Source of the DNA: Salaquimonas pukyongi
GTDB taxonomy: Bacteria; Pseudomonadota; Alphaproteobacteria; Rhizobiales; Rhizobiaceae
Reading direction: 5' to 3'
NCBI RefSeq assembly: GCF_001953055.1
Contig: NZ_CP019044.1
Coordinates: 992,001-1,056,000, forward strand
Length of the DNA stretch: 64,000 bases
The stretch's first letter is position 1. Each line of letters starts with the position of its first letter. The translations under genes were made by a program, and so were the position numbers. The notes under the pieces are model-generated. The model did not search any database, was not told the DNA's origin, and saw nothing but the letters and a program-made list of their open reading frames with translations. This document shows, piece by piece, positions 43,728-53,520 of this stretch.

Positions 43728-43943
43728 CGTATTCCCTCAGGGCTTTTGTCACTGCCCGGACAATGCGTTGTGCAATAGCTGCACGAACGCGCCCGCCACA
43801 GCGGCCCGTTGGGCGACTAATGCCGCGTTGCAGGTGAAAAATCAATCGCCAATGACACTTTGGGTAAATGCGCCTTTGAATGTGTGGATATTCTGACACG
43901 GTGCTCCATGCAAGGACGTTGCAAGACAGCCTCCTGCCGATTG

Positions 43944-45371
43944 TCATCCTTGTTGCGCAGGCTTTGCCTTGGCGAGAATTCTGCCTGCCAGATCAGCAAG
44001 TTCGCTGATCTCCACAAGTTCCAGTCCGCTGGGCGCTGCTGCCTTCGCCTTTGCACCGTCACGCCCGTTTTTGCGGGCAGTGCTGCCTGACGGCAGGATC
44101 GCCCGGCCAAATCCCAGCTTTTCGGCTTCCTTCAATCGGGCGGAGGCATGGGAAACCGGCCGTGTCGCGCCCGAAAGGCTGATTTCGCCGAAATAGACGC
44201 TCTGGACGGGAAGGGCGACGCCCGCAAGCGAGGAAATCAGCGCCGCCGAAACGGCAAGATCGGCAGCAGGCTCCATGATCCGGTATCCGCCAGCCACATT
44301 GAGGTAAACGTCATGCTGGCCAAGGCGCACGCCGCAATGGGCTTCCAGCACGGCGAGCACCATGGCAAGGCGCGAACTGTCCCAGCCGACAACCGCGCGC
44401 CGCGGTGTCGCGAGCGACGAGGGAGCAACCAGCGCCTGGATTTCCACCAGCACCGGGCGGGTGCCTTCCATTCCGGCAAAGACGGCAGCCCCCGGTGCAT
44501 TGGCATTGCGTTCGCCCAAAAACAGTTCGGACGGATTTTCCACCTCCTTCAGCCCGCCATCGGACATTTCGAACACGCCGATTTCGTCCGTTGGCCCGAA
44601 ACGGTTCTTCACCGTTCGAAGAATGCGGAAATGATGCCCGCCTTCGCCCTCGAAATAGAGCACCGCATCGACCATGTGCTCGACCACGCGGGGCCCGGCA
44701 ATCTGGCCGTCCTTGGTGACATGGCCTACCAGCACCAGGATCGTGCCATGGCGCTTGGCATAGCGGATCAGCGCCTGGGCAGAGGCGCGCACCTGGGTCA
44801 CCGAGCCCGGTGCCGACTCGACCGTGTCGGTCCACAGGGTCTGGATCGAATCGATGATAAGAAGGGCAGGCGGTTGGCCGGCCTTCAAGGTGGCAAGAAT
44901 GTTCTCGACACTGGTTTCCGCCGCAAGGCCGATGTTTTCCTCGACCGCCGAAAGCCGCCTGGCCCGAAGCCGCACCTGCGCAACGGCCTCCTCGCCGGAA
45001 ACATAGACCACCGGATGACCGCCCTTTGCCAGCGCGGCGGCTGCCTGGGTCAGCAGGGTCGACTTGCCGATGCCCGGATCACCGCCCACCAGCAGGGCGG
45101 AACCGGGCACGAAGCCGCCGCCCGTCACCCGGTCGAGTTCGGCAATGCCGCTGGCAAGGCGCGGCGCTTCCTGAGTGTCGCCGGCCAGCGCCACCAGTTC
45201 GACCGCATGGCCGGTCTTCATGCGGCTCGCACCGGGCGCAGCGCCCACGCCGCTTTCCCCGCGCTCCTCCACAAGCGTGTTCCATTCCCCGCACGCTTCG
45301 CACCGGCCCGACCAGCGCGGGGCAACATTGCCGCAGGACTGGCAGACAAATTGCGATTTTGTTTTGGCCAT
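43944..45371 (-). CDS. radA: DNA repair protein RadA
   Basis: A 475-residue RecA-like branch-migration helicase. It has the N-terminal zinc finger (FVCQSCGNVAPRWSGRCEACG), Walker A GGDPGIGKSTLL, the RadA-specific KNRFG motif (TVKNRFGPTDEIG), and a C-terminal Lon-like domain. All are intact. The start at 45371 gives MAKTKSQFVC. It follows the ddl end at a distance of about 90 bases in the opposite reading order, so it is probably expressed separately from ddl. Confidence 0.96.
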   Translation of the reverse strand: MAKTKSQFVCQSCGNVAPRWSGRCEACGEWNTLVEERGESGVGAAPGASRMKTGHAVELVALAGDTQEAPRLASGIAELDRVTGGGFVPGSALLVGGDPGIGKSTLLTQAAAALAKGGHPVVYVSGEEAVAQVRLRARRLSAVEENIGLAAETSVENILATLKAGQPPALLIIDSIQTLWTDTVESAPGSVTQVRASAQALIRYAKRHGTILVLVGHVTKDGQIAGPRVVEHMVDAVLYFEGEGGHHFRILRTVKNRFGPTDEIGVFEMSDGGLKEVENPSELFLGERNANAPGAAVFAGMEGTRPVLVEIQALVAPSSLATPRRAVVGWDSSRLAMVLAVLEAHCGVRLGQHDVYLNVAGGYRIMEPAADLAVSAALISSLAGVALPVQSVYFGEISLSGATRPVSHASARLKEAEKLGFGRAILPSGSTARKNGRDGAKAKAAAPSGLELVEISELADLAGRILAKAKPAQQG

Positions 45372-45460
45372 GCTTCCCCGCAGCCGGTATACCGCTCAAA
45401 TGTTCTTATTATGTTCTATTCGATCAACGAAGCGCTGACAAGGCGTTGTCTCCGCTTCCT

Positions 45461-46591
45461 CTATTTCCCGGCGCGGGCAAGGCCATGTGCCACCAGCCGG
45501 TCGATGATTTCGCCGTAGGCGATGCCGCTGGCGGCCATCGCCTTGGAATACATGCTGATATCGGTAAAGCCGGGGATTGTGTTGAGTTCGTTGACGAGGA
45601 AGGTCATGTCCTCGCGCAGGAAGAAGTCAATGCGGGCCATGGCATCGCACCCCACGGCCCGAAACGCTTCGGCCGCCGTTTTGCGGATGTTATCCTCAAC
45701 CGCTTGCGGCAGATCGGCGGGAACGTGGAGCTCCGCGCCACCGGCATCGACATATTTGGCATCATAGCTGTAAAAGCCGTGATTTTCCGCGGGTGCAATC
45801 TCGCCGGGCCGCGAGACGAAGAGCTCGCCACCGGCATCCTCGATGACCGCGCATTCGATCTCGCGCCCCTCGATGAATTCCTCCGCCAGCAGAACGCGGT
45901 CGTGTTTGAAACCTTCCTCAAGCGCCGCAGCGTAATCGGTTTCACCGGCTACCTTGCTGATGCCGACCGATGAACCCTGCCGGGCAGGCTTGATGAAAAC
46001 CGGCATCCCCAGTGCTGCTTCCAGCGCATCGAAACCGGGTCTTTCTTCCCGTCTTATGGTGAGCGAGCGTGCGGCAGGAATGCCGGCAGCCTTGAGCAGG
46101 CGCTTGGTGATATCCTTGTCCAGCGCGGTTGCCGAACCAAGGATGCCGCAGCCCGCTAGCGGCACGCAGGCGGTTTCCGCATAACCCTGCACCGAACCAT
46201 CCTCGCCCGGCAGGCCATGCAGCACTGGAAACAGAATGTCGAGTTTTTCCAGTTCACGGGTTGTCCCGTCCGGTTCGATTGCGGTCATGCGCCCTTCGCC
46301 GCCCGGCATCAGGCACACTTGCCCGCCGGTGGAGGGCTGTTCAAGCACGCCCTCGTCATAACGGCTCGCCAGCCATGTGCCCTGACGGGTAACGAAGATG
46401 GGAACGGCGTCGTATTTTACCGGGTCGAGAGCGGCCATCACATTGGTGGCCGAAAGCACGGAAACATCATGCTCTGCGGAGCGCCCGCCGAACACGACAC
46501 CGATGCGAATTCTTTTTTCCGAAGAAGGCTCCACGTGTCGAATGTCCTGTTTGTCAATCAGTGGGTCAGGACCCTGCATAGATGCGCTCAT
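45461..46591 (-). CDS. ddl: D-alanine-D-alanine ligase
   Basis: ATP-grasp ligase that makes the D-Ala-D-Ala dipeptide for peptidoglycan. The 376-residue product has VVFGGRSAEHDVSVLSA at the start of the catalytic domain, the ATP-grasp segments (PVFIKPARQGSSVGISKV, EEFIEGREIECAVIED) and FLVNELNTIPGFTDISMYSK for metal and substrate binding. The length and the YSYDAKYVDAGG loop suggest the DdlA type. The start is uncertain (46591 or 46579); either overlaps the end of alr, which indicates translational coupling of the two D-alanine enzymes. Confidence 0.93.
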   Translation of the reverse strand: MSASMQGPDPLIDKQDIRHVEPSSEKRIRIGVVFGGRSAEHDVSVLSATNVMAALDPVKYDAVPIFVTRQGTWLASRYDEGVLEQPSTGGQVCLMPGGEGRMTAIEPDGTTRELEKLDILFPVLHGLPGEDGSVQGYAETACVPLAGCGILGSATALDKDITKRLLKAAGIPAARSLTIRREERPGFDALEAALGMPVFIKPARQGSSVGISKVAGETDYAAALEEGFKHDRVLLAEEFIEGREIECAVIEDAGGELFVSRPGEIAPAENHGFYSYDAKYVDAGGAELHVPADLPQAVEDNIRKTAAEAFRAVGCDAMARIDFFLREDMTFLVNELNTIPGFTDISMYSKAMAASGIAYGEIIDRLVAHGLARAGK

Positions 46592-47705
46592 AGCGCTGGC
46601 CCAGGCTGGTCAGCAGTTCATAGCCGATCGTGCCGGCGCTTGCCGCCAGTTCATCGACCCGAAGCTGCCTGTTGATAAAGTCCACCCATTCGGTCCTGGC
46701 CAGCGTTCGTTCGGGGATGTCGGTGACATCGAGCGCCGTCAGGTCCATGGAGATGCGCCCAAGGATGGGAGCGCGGTGCCGCCCGATCATTGCACAGCCG
46801 CCCGTTCCAACCCCATTGTTGCGCAGGGGGGTTCCCGCGCCTGACGCCTGCCGGTGCAGCCCGTCGGCATAGCCGATGGCGACGGTGGCAACCCGGCTGT
46901 TACGCTTTAACACCGCCGCAGCACCATAGCCGACGCTTTCGCCCTTCTTGATGGTCCTCATCTGCAGGATGCGGCCTTCAAGCCGCACCACGGGTTTCAT
47001 CGGGTTTTTGACGCCGTTGACCGCATCGCCGCCGTAAAGCGATACGCCGGGCCGCAACAAATCGAAATGGGCTTTTTTGCCGACAAACACACCGGCGGAA
47101 TTGGCGAGCGATTTGCGGGCTTCGGGGAAATGACGGGCCGCCTCGCCGAATCTTTCGATCTGCCGCCCGTTCAGCGGATGGCGGGGATCATCGGCGCAGG
47201 CGAAATGGCTGACCACCAGTTCGGGGTTGAGTTTTTCCAGCAGTTCAGGGGAAGACAGCAGCCAGGATAGCTCTTCCGGGCCGAGGCCGAGGCGGTTCAT
47301 GCCGGTATCGATATGCAGCGCCGCTCGCTGGCCGCGTCGTGCCTTTGCCGTCCAGTTGGTGATCCCCCTGGGCGAATTGATGACGGGGGTGAGGATGTGG
47401 CGACGGTATTCGGCCTCCGCCTTCACGTTAAAGCCGTTGAAAATGTACACATTGGCTTTGGGCGCCACCTTGCGCACCATCACGCCTTCGCCAATTGTGG
47501 CCGTGAAGAAATCCCGGCAGCCTGCCTTGTAGAGCGCTTTTGCCACCGGCTGCGTCCCCAGCCCGTAGGCATCGGCCTTGACCACGGCGGCACACTGCTT
47601 GTGGGCTGACTTGCCGCGCAGCTTCTGCCAGTTGGCCACGATGGCGGAAAGATCAACGGTCAGCCGCCCGTTGGGATGTGGCGGCGAAGGCATTGGCGTT
47701 GTCAT
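46566..47705 (-). CDS. alr: Alanine racemase
   Basis: PLP-dependent enzyme converting L- to D-alanine for cell wall synthesis. The 379-residue protein carries the PLP lysine Lys43 in AVVKADAYGLG and the second catalytic tyrosine in ESVGYGAAAVL, with the C-terminal beta domain ending in GYELLTSLGQRYERIY. It lies between dnaB and ddl on the same strand, 21 bases from dnaB, and overlaps ddl. The three are probably one transcript. Confidence 0.95.
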   Translation of the reverse strand: MTTPMPSPPHPNGRLTVDLSAIVANWQKLRGKSAHKQCAAVVKADAYGLGTQPVAKALYKAGCRDFFTATIGEGVMVRKVAPKANVYIFNGFNVKAEAEYRRHILTPVINSPRGITNWTAKARRGQRAALHIDTGMNRLGLGPEELSWLLSSPELLEKLNPELVVSHFACADDPRHPLNGRQIERFGEAARHFPEARKSLANSAGVFVGKKAHFDLLRPGVSLYGGDAVNGVKNPMKPVVRLEGRILQMRTIKKGESVGYGAAAVLKRNSRVATVAIGYADGLHRQASGAGTPLRNNGVGTGGCAMIGRHRAPILGRISMDLTALDVTDIPERTLARTEWVDFINRQLRVDELAASAGTIGYELLTSLGQRYERIYAGS

Positions 47706-47726
47706 CAGCCCGTTCCCACTCGCGCG

Positions 47727-49238
47727 TTACCCATACCTGTCCGGTAGGTGGTCGTCTTCGGCAAGATCGCTGAAGCGGGTGAACTCCGCCTGGAAGCCGA
47801 GTTTGGCTGTTCCCGTCGGGCCGTGGCGCTGCTTGGCGATGATCACCTCGGCCTTGCCCTGCGCTTCGGCCATGTCCGTTTCCCACTTCAGATATTCCTC
47901 GGTGCCGGGCTTGGGTTCCCGGTTCCTGATGTAATATTCCTCGCGAAAAACGAACAGAACCACGTCTGCGTCCTGTTCTATCGAACCCGATTCGCGCAGG
48001 TCCGACAGTTGCGGGCGCTTGTCGTCGCGGCTTTCCACCTGGCGTGAAAGCTGGGACAGGGCAATGATGGGTATGTCCAGTTCCTTGGCCAGCGCCTTCA
48101 GCCCGGTGGTGATTTCGGTAACTTCCTGTACCCGGTTCTCGCCACTGCGCTTTGAGCCCTGCATCAGCTGAATGTAGTCGACCACCATCACGTCGAGGCC
48201 GCGCTGGCGTTTCAGCCGCCGGGCACGGGCGGCGAGCTGGGCGATGGAGATGCCGCCGGTCTCGTCGATATAAAGCGGAATGCGCTGCATTTCGCTCGAA
48301 CAATGGGAGAGTTTGACGAATTCGGCTTCGGTGATTTCGCCGCGGCGGATTTTGGAGGACGAAACTTCCGCCTGTTCGGAAATGATACGGGTCGCCAGCT
48401 GGTCTGCCGACATTTCCAGCGAGAAGAAGCCAACGACCCCGCCATTGAGTGCCTTGTGGGAGCCGTCGGGATTGATGTCGGCTTCATATCCGTGCGCGAT
48501 GTTGAAGGCGATGTTGGTGGCAAGGGAGGTCTTGCCCATGCCGGGCCGTCCCGCCACGATGATCAGGTCCGATTTCTGAAGCCCGCCCATGCGCTGGTCG
48601 AGATTGTGGATGCCGGTCGAAATGCCCGACAGACCGCCATCGCGTTCATAGGCGGCGCCCGCCAGTTCGATTGCCTTCTGGATTGCGTCCGAGAATTCCT
48701 GGAACCCGCCGCCATAGCTGCCGGTCTCCGCCAGTTCGAACAGCCGCCGCTCGGCATCTTCGATCTGGCCTGACGGCGGCACGTCCACCGGCGCGTCATA
48801 GGCGATGTTGACCATGTCCTCGCCAATGGTGATCAGCGAACGGCGCACTGCAAGGTCATGGATAAGACGGCCGTAATCGGCGGCGTTGATGATCGTTGTC
48901 GCTTCTGCCGCCAGCCTCGCCAGATACTGCGCCACCGTCATGTCGCCGATCTTGTCGTCTTCCCGCAGAAAGGTCTTGATCGTGCGCGGGTCGGCCTTCT
49001 TGCCAACCCGGATCATGTCGGATGCGCATTTGAAAATCTGCCGGTGGATCGGTTCCTGAAAATGCTCGGTCTTCAGGAAATCGGAAACCCGGTAATAGGC
49101 ATCGTTATTGATCAAAATGGCGCCGATCAGCGCCTGTTCTGCCTCCACGTTCTGCGGCGCTGCCCGGAAGGGCAGGGCATTTGCATCGCCCCGGCGTTCT
49201 GTTTCCTCGTTCTTCAGATATGAAATGTTTTCGGCCAT
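47727..49238 (-). CDS. dnaB: Replicative DNA helicase
   Basis: Hexameric helicase that unwinds DNA at the replication fork. The 503-residue protein has the N-terminal helical domain (NVEAEQALIGAILINNDAYY), the ATPase core with Walker A GRPGMGKTSLATN near residue 230, DYIQLMQ and the conserved SQLSRQVESRDDKRPQLSDLRESGSIEQD region. No intein is present. The start at 49238 fits. The 270-bp gap upstream contains a short palindrome but no clear gene. Confidence 0.96.
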   Translation of the reverse strand: MAENISYLKNEETERRGDANALPFRAAPQNVEAEQALIGAILINNDAYYRVSDFLKTEHFQEPIHRQIFKCASDMIRVGKKADPRTIKTFLREDDKIGDMTVAQYLARLAAEATTIINAADYGRLIHDLAVRRSLITIGEDMVNIAYDAPVDVPPSGQIEDAERRLFELAETGSYGGGFQEFSDAIQKAIELAGAAYERDGGLSGISTGIHNLDQRMGGLQKSDLIIVAGRPGMGKTSLATNIAFNIAHGYEADINPDGSHKALNGGVVGFFSLEMSADQLATRIISEQAEVSSSKIRRGEITEAEFVKLSHCSSEMQRIPLYIDETGGISIAQLAARARRLKRQRGLDVMVVDYIQLMQGSKRSGENRVQEVTEITTGLKALAKELDIPIIALSQLSRQVESRDDKRPQLSDLRESGSIEQDADVVLFVFREEYYIRNREPKPGTEEYLKWETDMAEAQGKAEVIIAKQRHGPTGTAKLGFQAEFTRFSDLAEDDHLPDRYG

Positions 49239-49265
49239 GCTCTTCCCAATGTCATGCCAACAAAG

Positions 49266-49283
49266 TCATGCCGACCGGCATGA
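49266..49283. repeat. 8-2-8 palindrome upstream of dnaB
   Basis: TCATGCCG-AC-CGGCATGA, 28 bases before the dnaB start, next to a further half-site GTCATGCC (49253-49260). The three TCATGCC units in 35 bases could be a repeat element or an operator. No binding protein can be named. Confidence 0.5.
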
Positions 49284-49508
49284 AAGGTTGATAATACCAA
49301 GCGCAATGTTGTGAGTGTGGCCGCACGCGTACTGACATCTCTTCGCGCACTGCCCGGCAATTCCCGCCAACCCCTTTCAGGGTTTTCACCATCTGCCGGG
49401 GATTGCCAGCACTGTTGGCAGCTTCCACGCCAATTAACAGCTTTCTTTTCACCGCCGCGGTTTTGCCTTGACACAAATAACTGATTCGCAGGGTTCAGCG
49501 TCAGGAAA

Positions 49509-50582
49509 TCAGGATTTTGACCCTGCTTTGAATACCGACCGCCAGAAGGCAATGCGCGGTTTTCCGGCCCGCTGGTTGGCAAGGCCGGCCCTGATCGCCA
49601 GGTGCCAGTGGGAAAGGAAAATGCCGGTCGCCTTCAAAAGCCCATAACGCGGGTCATAGGCATGTACCGGTTCTGAATAAAGTGCATTGGCTTCAAGCAC
49701 CTTGATGCTTCTTCCGGCAAAAAGGCTTTCATAATCCGGTGCACGGGCATCCAGCCTGCCATAGTGATAGCCCTCAATGGCATCGAGATGGGAAGCAACC
49801 CCTGCATTGAGAGCATCGGTTATGAAACCGGAGATATCCTGAAACGTCGCACCAAGATGGTGGTTGCGCACCGGCATCAGGTCGACAGCTTCACCGGCTT
49901 TGGGTACCCGCTGCAACTGCAGGCGGTTGTATTTGGCAACCCGCCTGCGCGTTTGCCTGTCCGCATCAACGCCATCGCCGGCATTAATCAGTTCGCCGAT
50001 GGTGCGCCTGCCATCGCCCGTTACGGGAAAGCCGCGCTTTAACGTCATCGAGACGATCCTGCCGTGCACGGCCGGGCTGTCGCGCACATAAAACAGGCCA
50101 ACCTCAACGCCGCCGACAAATTCCTGCAACAGCCAGGTTCCGCCCGATGCGGCGGCCTGCTGCCAGGCGTTTTTGAAATCCGGGATACTGTTGATCCACA
50201 AAACGTCCGTTCCCTGGACGCCTTCATCGGGTTTCAGGACGGCGCGGGGATCATCGAGCGTTCTTGCAAATGCCCTATAGCGGGCAAGCGCCTCATCCGC
50301 CGCAAGGGCAGCATCGAGCGCCGTCTGCTTTACCAGCAGCGGGCAGCCCGGTGGGAAACGGTCAAAGAAGGCTTCCTTGGATGCCGGATACAGCCCGCCA
50401 TGTTCCAGCCCGTAATTGGCGCATAATGGCGCGCTGAAACTGCGGTAGCGCAGCAGCATCGCCACAATGCCGATCGCAACCGGCACGTAGAACAGCCACA
50501 TGGGAATTTCATGCCACCACCGCCGCTCAAGGCGGATGTCCGGGGGCGTTGTCCTGTTTTTCGTGCTGCCGGTTTTGGTCAT
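49509..50582 (-). CDS. Membrane-anchored ATP-grasp protein
   Basis: A 357-residue protein with an N-terminal membrane helix (MWLFYVPVAIGIVAMLLRY) and a domain resembling ATP-grasp ligases (GTWLLQEFVGGVEVGLFYVRDS followed by GFPVTGDGRRTIGELI). The C-terminal part has SIKVLEANALYSEPVHAYDPRYG. Related proteins exist in other proteobacteria without a firm function; a carboxylate-amine ligase acting at the membrane is plausible. I chose the ATG at 50582 (MTKTGSTKNRT); an ATG at 50591 adds three residues. A far longer frame extends upstream over rplI but is antisense low-complexity sequence. It lies between dnaB and rplI. Confidence 0.74.
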   Translation of the reverse strand: MTKTGSTKNRTTPPDIRLERRWWHEIPMWLFYVPVAIGIVAMLLRYRSFSAPLCANYGLEHGGLYPASKEAFFDRFPPGCPLLVKQTALDAALAADEALARYRAFARTLDDPRAVLKPDEGVQGTDVLWINSIPDFKNAWQQAAASGGTWLLQEFVGGVEVGLFYVRDSPAVHGRIVSMTLKRGFPVTGDGRRTIGELINAGDGVDADRQTRRRVAKYNRLQLQRVPKAGEAVDLMPVRNHHLGATFQDISGFITDALNAGVASHLDAIEGYHYGRLDARAPDYESLFAGRSIKVLEANALYSEPVHAYDPRYGLLKATGIFLSHWHLAIRAGLANQRAGKPRIAFWRSVFKAGSKS

Positions 50583-50694
50583 GGCTTCCATGTGCAAACA
50601 CAACGAGAAAAGGGCGCGGAACTTTCTTCCGCGCCCCCGTCCACAAGTGTCACAATTCGCAACTGGCTGGCAAGCGCCCCCAATTGCGACAAGG

Positions 50695-51402
50695 TCAGGA
50701 TTTGGCTTCTTCTTCGCCGGCCTCTTCTTCTGCGGCAGCATCGTTGGTTTCAGCAGCCTCTTCGCCAGCCGGTTCTTCGGCAGCTTCAGCGCTTTCTTCT
50801 TCAACCGCTTCCTCGATCTCTTCGGCAGCGCTTTCCGCGTCGTCCGGATTTTCGAAGATTTCCTCAAGGTCGATTTCGGCTTCACCGGCATCTTCTGCTT
50901 CAAAGCCTGCATTCGGCTTGGTCAGATCCTCACCGGCAGCCTGGCGTTCGGCTTCGTCGTCGGAACGGGCAACGTTGATGGTAATCGTGGACGTGACTTC
51001 CGGATGCAGCACGATCTCGACCGTGTGCAGGCCGATGGTCTTGATCGGATTCTGCAGGCTCACCTGACTGCGCGCCACCTTGAAACCGGCAGCATCCAGT
51101 TCAGCGGAGATATCGCGGGTTGAAACCGAGCCATAGAGCTGGCCGGTCTCTCCGGCAGAACGGATGAGCACATAGCTGGAACCGTTGAGCTTTTCGTTGA
51201 CGTTGTCGGCTTCGTTCTTGCGTTCAAGGTTGCGCGCTTCCAGTTCGGCGCGCTGGGATTCAAAGCGTGCCTTGTTGGCTTCATTGGCACGAAGGGCCTT
51301 GCCTTGCGGCAGCAGGTAGTTGCGCGCATAGCCGTCCTTGACGGTAACGGTATCGCCCATCTGGCCCAGCTTCGCGATGCGTTCGAGAAGAATGATCTGC
51401 AT
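50695..51402 (-). CDS. rplI: 50S ribosomal protein L9 with long acidic tail
   Basis: A 235-residue product. The first 150 residues are a standard L9: [19 protein letters not shown], the connecting helix, and the C-terminal rRNA-binding domain up to [17 protein letters not shown]. After that comes about 85 residues of Glu/Ala-rich sequence ([21 protein letters not shown]...), much longer than the usual L9 end. Alphaproteobacterial L9 proteins often have some extension. The start is fixed by the conserved N-terminus. It is last in the rpsF-rpsR-DUF2232-rplI unit. Confidence 0.95.
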   Translation of the reverse strand: MQIILLERIAKLGQMGDTVTVKDGYARNYLLPQGKALRANEANKARFESQRAELEARNLERKNEADNVNEKLNGSSYVLIRSAGETGQLYGSVSTRDISAELDAAGFKVARSQVSLQNPIKTIGLHTVEIVLHPEVTSTITINVARSDDEAERQAAGEDLTKPNAGFEAEDAGEAEIDLEEIFENPDDAESAAEEIEEAVEEESAEAAEEPAGEEAAETNDAAAEEEAGEEEAKS

Positions 51403-51437
51403 GGTTAAGGTTCCTTGTTTGGTGTTTGGTGCCGGGC

Positions 51438-52373
51438 CTAGCTCTGCCCGGGTGTATTGCGGGCCTGCTGTGCAAAGCTGCGAAACAGGCCCATGATGGT
51501 GAAGATGATGAACGGAAATGCCAGCAGGATGATCGATCCGTAGGCAATGGTAAGCACCAAAAACGCGGCGGGATTGCCCCGCAGCCGGTAGTGCAGCAGC
51601 GCCAGGCCGATCAGCCCGTAACCGCAAATCGAAATCCCTAGCATGACGCCGCCAGCCAGCGACGCTCCGCCGCTCAAGAACAGCATGCCGGCAAGACCGG
51701 CAACCAGAAAGCCGCCAGCCTGGGGCGGCAGGGTGACCGTTGCGGCAATGTCCTCGCGCTCGCGTGCCAGAATACCGGACCGCCTGGTGATGGCGGCAGC
51801 TGCAAACGCCGTCAGCACATGCATCAGCAGCCACACCCCTGGCGCTATCAGCGGGATTGCTGTTGCATAGGCTTGTGCCTGGGTGTCGATGGCTTCCGGC
51901 GTCAGCCCGCTCATGTCGGGACGCTGGCGCATGACTTCCTGGAAAATCTGTTTGAACGAGTCGACGAGCATCGCCTCGCTGATGCCGCTGAAGGCTCCAA
52001 TGGCAATAAACGCCACCACCAGGATAGACATCAGGTGAAACAGGATGGTGCCAAGCGGATACCAGACAATGCCGCCGTCTTCATCGCTCTGGCCAAGATT
52101 GGTCAGATGTCCGACCCAGCCGGCAGGAACAAACAGCATGGCCGAGGAGGCGAGCGCGGTGGAAGGTTCTGTGAAAACGCCGATCGTGCCCGTGCCGGCA
52201 ATTACCGAGGCGATGCCGGCCTGAAAGCCCCAGCCCATGGTGGCGATGTAGATGGCGCCGGCGGCGACAAACGGCAGAAAAAAGGCGAACGGCATGGTGG
52301 TGACGGTTGCCGTCACCATGAGGCCGGCTGCCAGCCCGGCCACAAGTCCGATCAATATGGAACGGTTTGCCAT
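51438..52373 (-). CDS. DUF2232 membrane protein
   Basis: A 311-residue inner-membrane protein with about eight helices ([21 protein letters not shown] at the start). DUF2232 proteins sit next to rpsR in many alphaproteobacteria but have no assigned function. The start at 52373 follows GAGAC; the longer frame begins in non-coding sequence. It lies between rpsR and rplI on the same strand, separated from rpsR by a strong hairpin. Confidence 0.87.
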   Translation of the reverse strand: MANRSILIGLVAGLAAGLMVTATVTTMPFAFFLPFVAAGAIYIATMGWGFQAGIASVIAGTGTIGVFTEPSTALASSAMLFVPAGWVGHLTNLGQSDEDGGIVWYPLGTILFHLMSILVVAFIAIGAFSGISEAMLVDSFKQIFQEVMRQRPDMSGLTPEAIDTQAQAYATAIPLIAPGVWLLMHVLTAFAAAAITRRSGILAREREDIAATVTLPPQAGGFLVAGLAGMLFLSGGASLAGGVMLGISICGYGLIGLALLHYRLRGNPAAFLVLTIAYGSIILLAFPFIIFTIMGLFRSFAQQARNTPGQS

Positions 52374-52480
52374 TGTCTCTCGCTGTCCTGTCGTTTCGAC
52401 AGTTAGGCGCCATTTGCGCCAACCTGGGTATTTCAAGTCCCGGTCACGATCCCCATCGTGGCGGGCAGTGCCAGTCGGTA

Positions 52481-52506
52481 CCGGTGGCGGTTTTTAACGC
52501 CACCGG
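52481..52506. terminator. Hairpin between rpsR and the DUF2232 gene
   Basis: CCGGTGGCG (52481-52489) pairs perfectly with CGCCACCGG (52498-52506) around an 8-base loop. A T run (CATTTTTG) follows on the plus strand and its complement precedes it on the minus strand. In the direction of the genes no T run follows the stem, so it may attenuate or process the S6-S18 transcript. Confidence 0.55.
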
Positions 52507-52525
52507 CATTTTTGTTCAACGGCCG

Positions 52526-52762
52526 TTAGCCGATCACATAGGGCAGCAGGCCGAGAAAACGGGCCCGCTTGATTGCCTGTGCCAGTTCGCGCTGTTTCTT
52601 GTTGGAAACCGAGGAGATGCGCGAGGGAACGATCTTGCCACGCTCGGAAATGTAGCGCGACAGAAGCTTCACGTCCTTGTAGTCGATCGTCGGAGCATTC
52701 GCACCACTGAACGGGCACGACTTGCGGCGGCGGTTAAAGGGTCTGCGTCCAGCCATGGCCAT
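52526..52762 (-). CDS. rpsR: 30S ribosomal protein S18
   Basis: A 78-residue S18 that binds S6 and 16S rRNA. It has the rRNA-binding segments [34 protein letters not shown] and [22 protein letters not shown]. The first ATG (52762) overlaps the rpsF stop codon by one base (TAATG); a second ATG at 52756 gives MAGRRPFN and may be the real one. It is the second gene of the rpsF operon. Confidence 0.95.
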   Translation of the reverse strand: MAMAGRRPFNRRRKSCPFSGANAPTIDYKDVKLLSRYISERGKIVPSRISSVSNKKQRELAQAIKRARFLGLLPYVIG

Positions 52763-53187
52763 TATGCGTCTCCACTTGCTTCTTTCTTGCCGCTGTCATC
52801 GGGCTTGGGTCCGCGGCGCGGGCCACGGTCGTCACGGTCACGGCGGGGACCGCGGTCGTCGCGGTCGGATTTCTTCATCATGGCAGAAGGACCATCTTCA
52901 TGGGCTTCCACCTTGATGGTCAGGTAGCGCAGAACATCCTCGTGAAGGCGCATCTGGCGCTCCATTTCGGATACGGCGTCCGCAGGGGCTTCCACATTCA
53001 TCAAAATGTAGTGGGCCTTGCGGTTCTTCCTGATCTTGTAAGCTGCGGTCTTCAGGCCCCAGTTTTCGACCTTGCCAACCTTGCCGCCATTGCCTTCCAG
53101 AACACCCTTGAAGTGTTCGCAAAGGGCGTCGGCCTGCTGGCCGGAAATGTCCTGGCGCGCCAGGAACACGTGTTCGTATAGTGGCAT
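52762..53187 (-). CDS. rpsF: 30S ribosomal protein S6
   Basis: A 141-residue S6 with the conserved [15 protein letters not shown] opening and the core [39 protein letters not shown]. Its C-terminus has a charged repeat, DRDDRGPRR, twice in succession (about residues 109-126), an extension seen in several alphaproteobacterial S6 proteins. The start at 53187 is conserved. rpsR, the DUF2232 gene and rplI follow on the same strand. Confidence 0.96.
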   Translation of the reverse strand: MPLYEHVFLARQDISGQQADALCEHFKGVLEGNGGKVGKVENWGLKTAAYKIRKNRKAHYILMNVEAPADAVSEMERQMRLHEDVLRYLTIKVEAHEDGPSAMMKKSDRDDRGPRRDRDDRGPRRGPKPDDSGKKEASGDA

Positions 53188-53520
53188 AATGCCTTTCCTT
53201 TCTTTCCGCCGGGCGCCTTCGCGCGAAGCCTCCAAACCGCTTTTCAGGGGAGATGGCCTCACGTTGAAAGCAGCCATCGCCGGGAAAGGCGTTTGGGAAC
53301 GGTTGAGAGCAGAGACAAGGGAAGCCGGCCCGTTTTTAGGCCCGTTCCGCGAACCGTTCCCAATAGAACCCGTCTACCGGTATTCGCAGAACCTTCCTTT
53401 CAGCCTCCGGCGTAACCGCCCGGAACTTGAACGGGCGGGTTATACGCATTTCCCGCGCAATTGCAACCCGCCCGAAATGCGCTTTCCGGCCATCGCGAAA
53501 TCCCGGAGTTTTCGCCGGGG
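53188..53520. other. 333-bp gap upstream of rpsF, no gene
   Basis: This holds the presumed promoter and leader of the S6 operon and the upstream region of the divergent lipoprotein gene. A 12-bp palindrome CTTCGCGCGAAG lies at 53217-53228, about 30 bases before rpsF, and could form a leader hairpin. The remainder is without clear repeats. Confidence 0.4.

Noticed and set aside
44148-45518. Long plus-strand open frame opposite radA
   Set aside because: Antisense shadow; radA has all its motifs on the other strand.
50583-50912. Lys/Arg-rich N-terminal extension of the ATP-grasp gene
   Set aside because: It is the complement of the Glu/Ala-coding tail of rplI read in another frame, so it is not a real extension.
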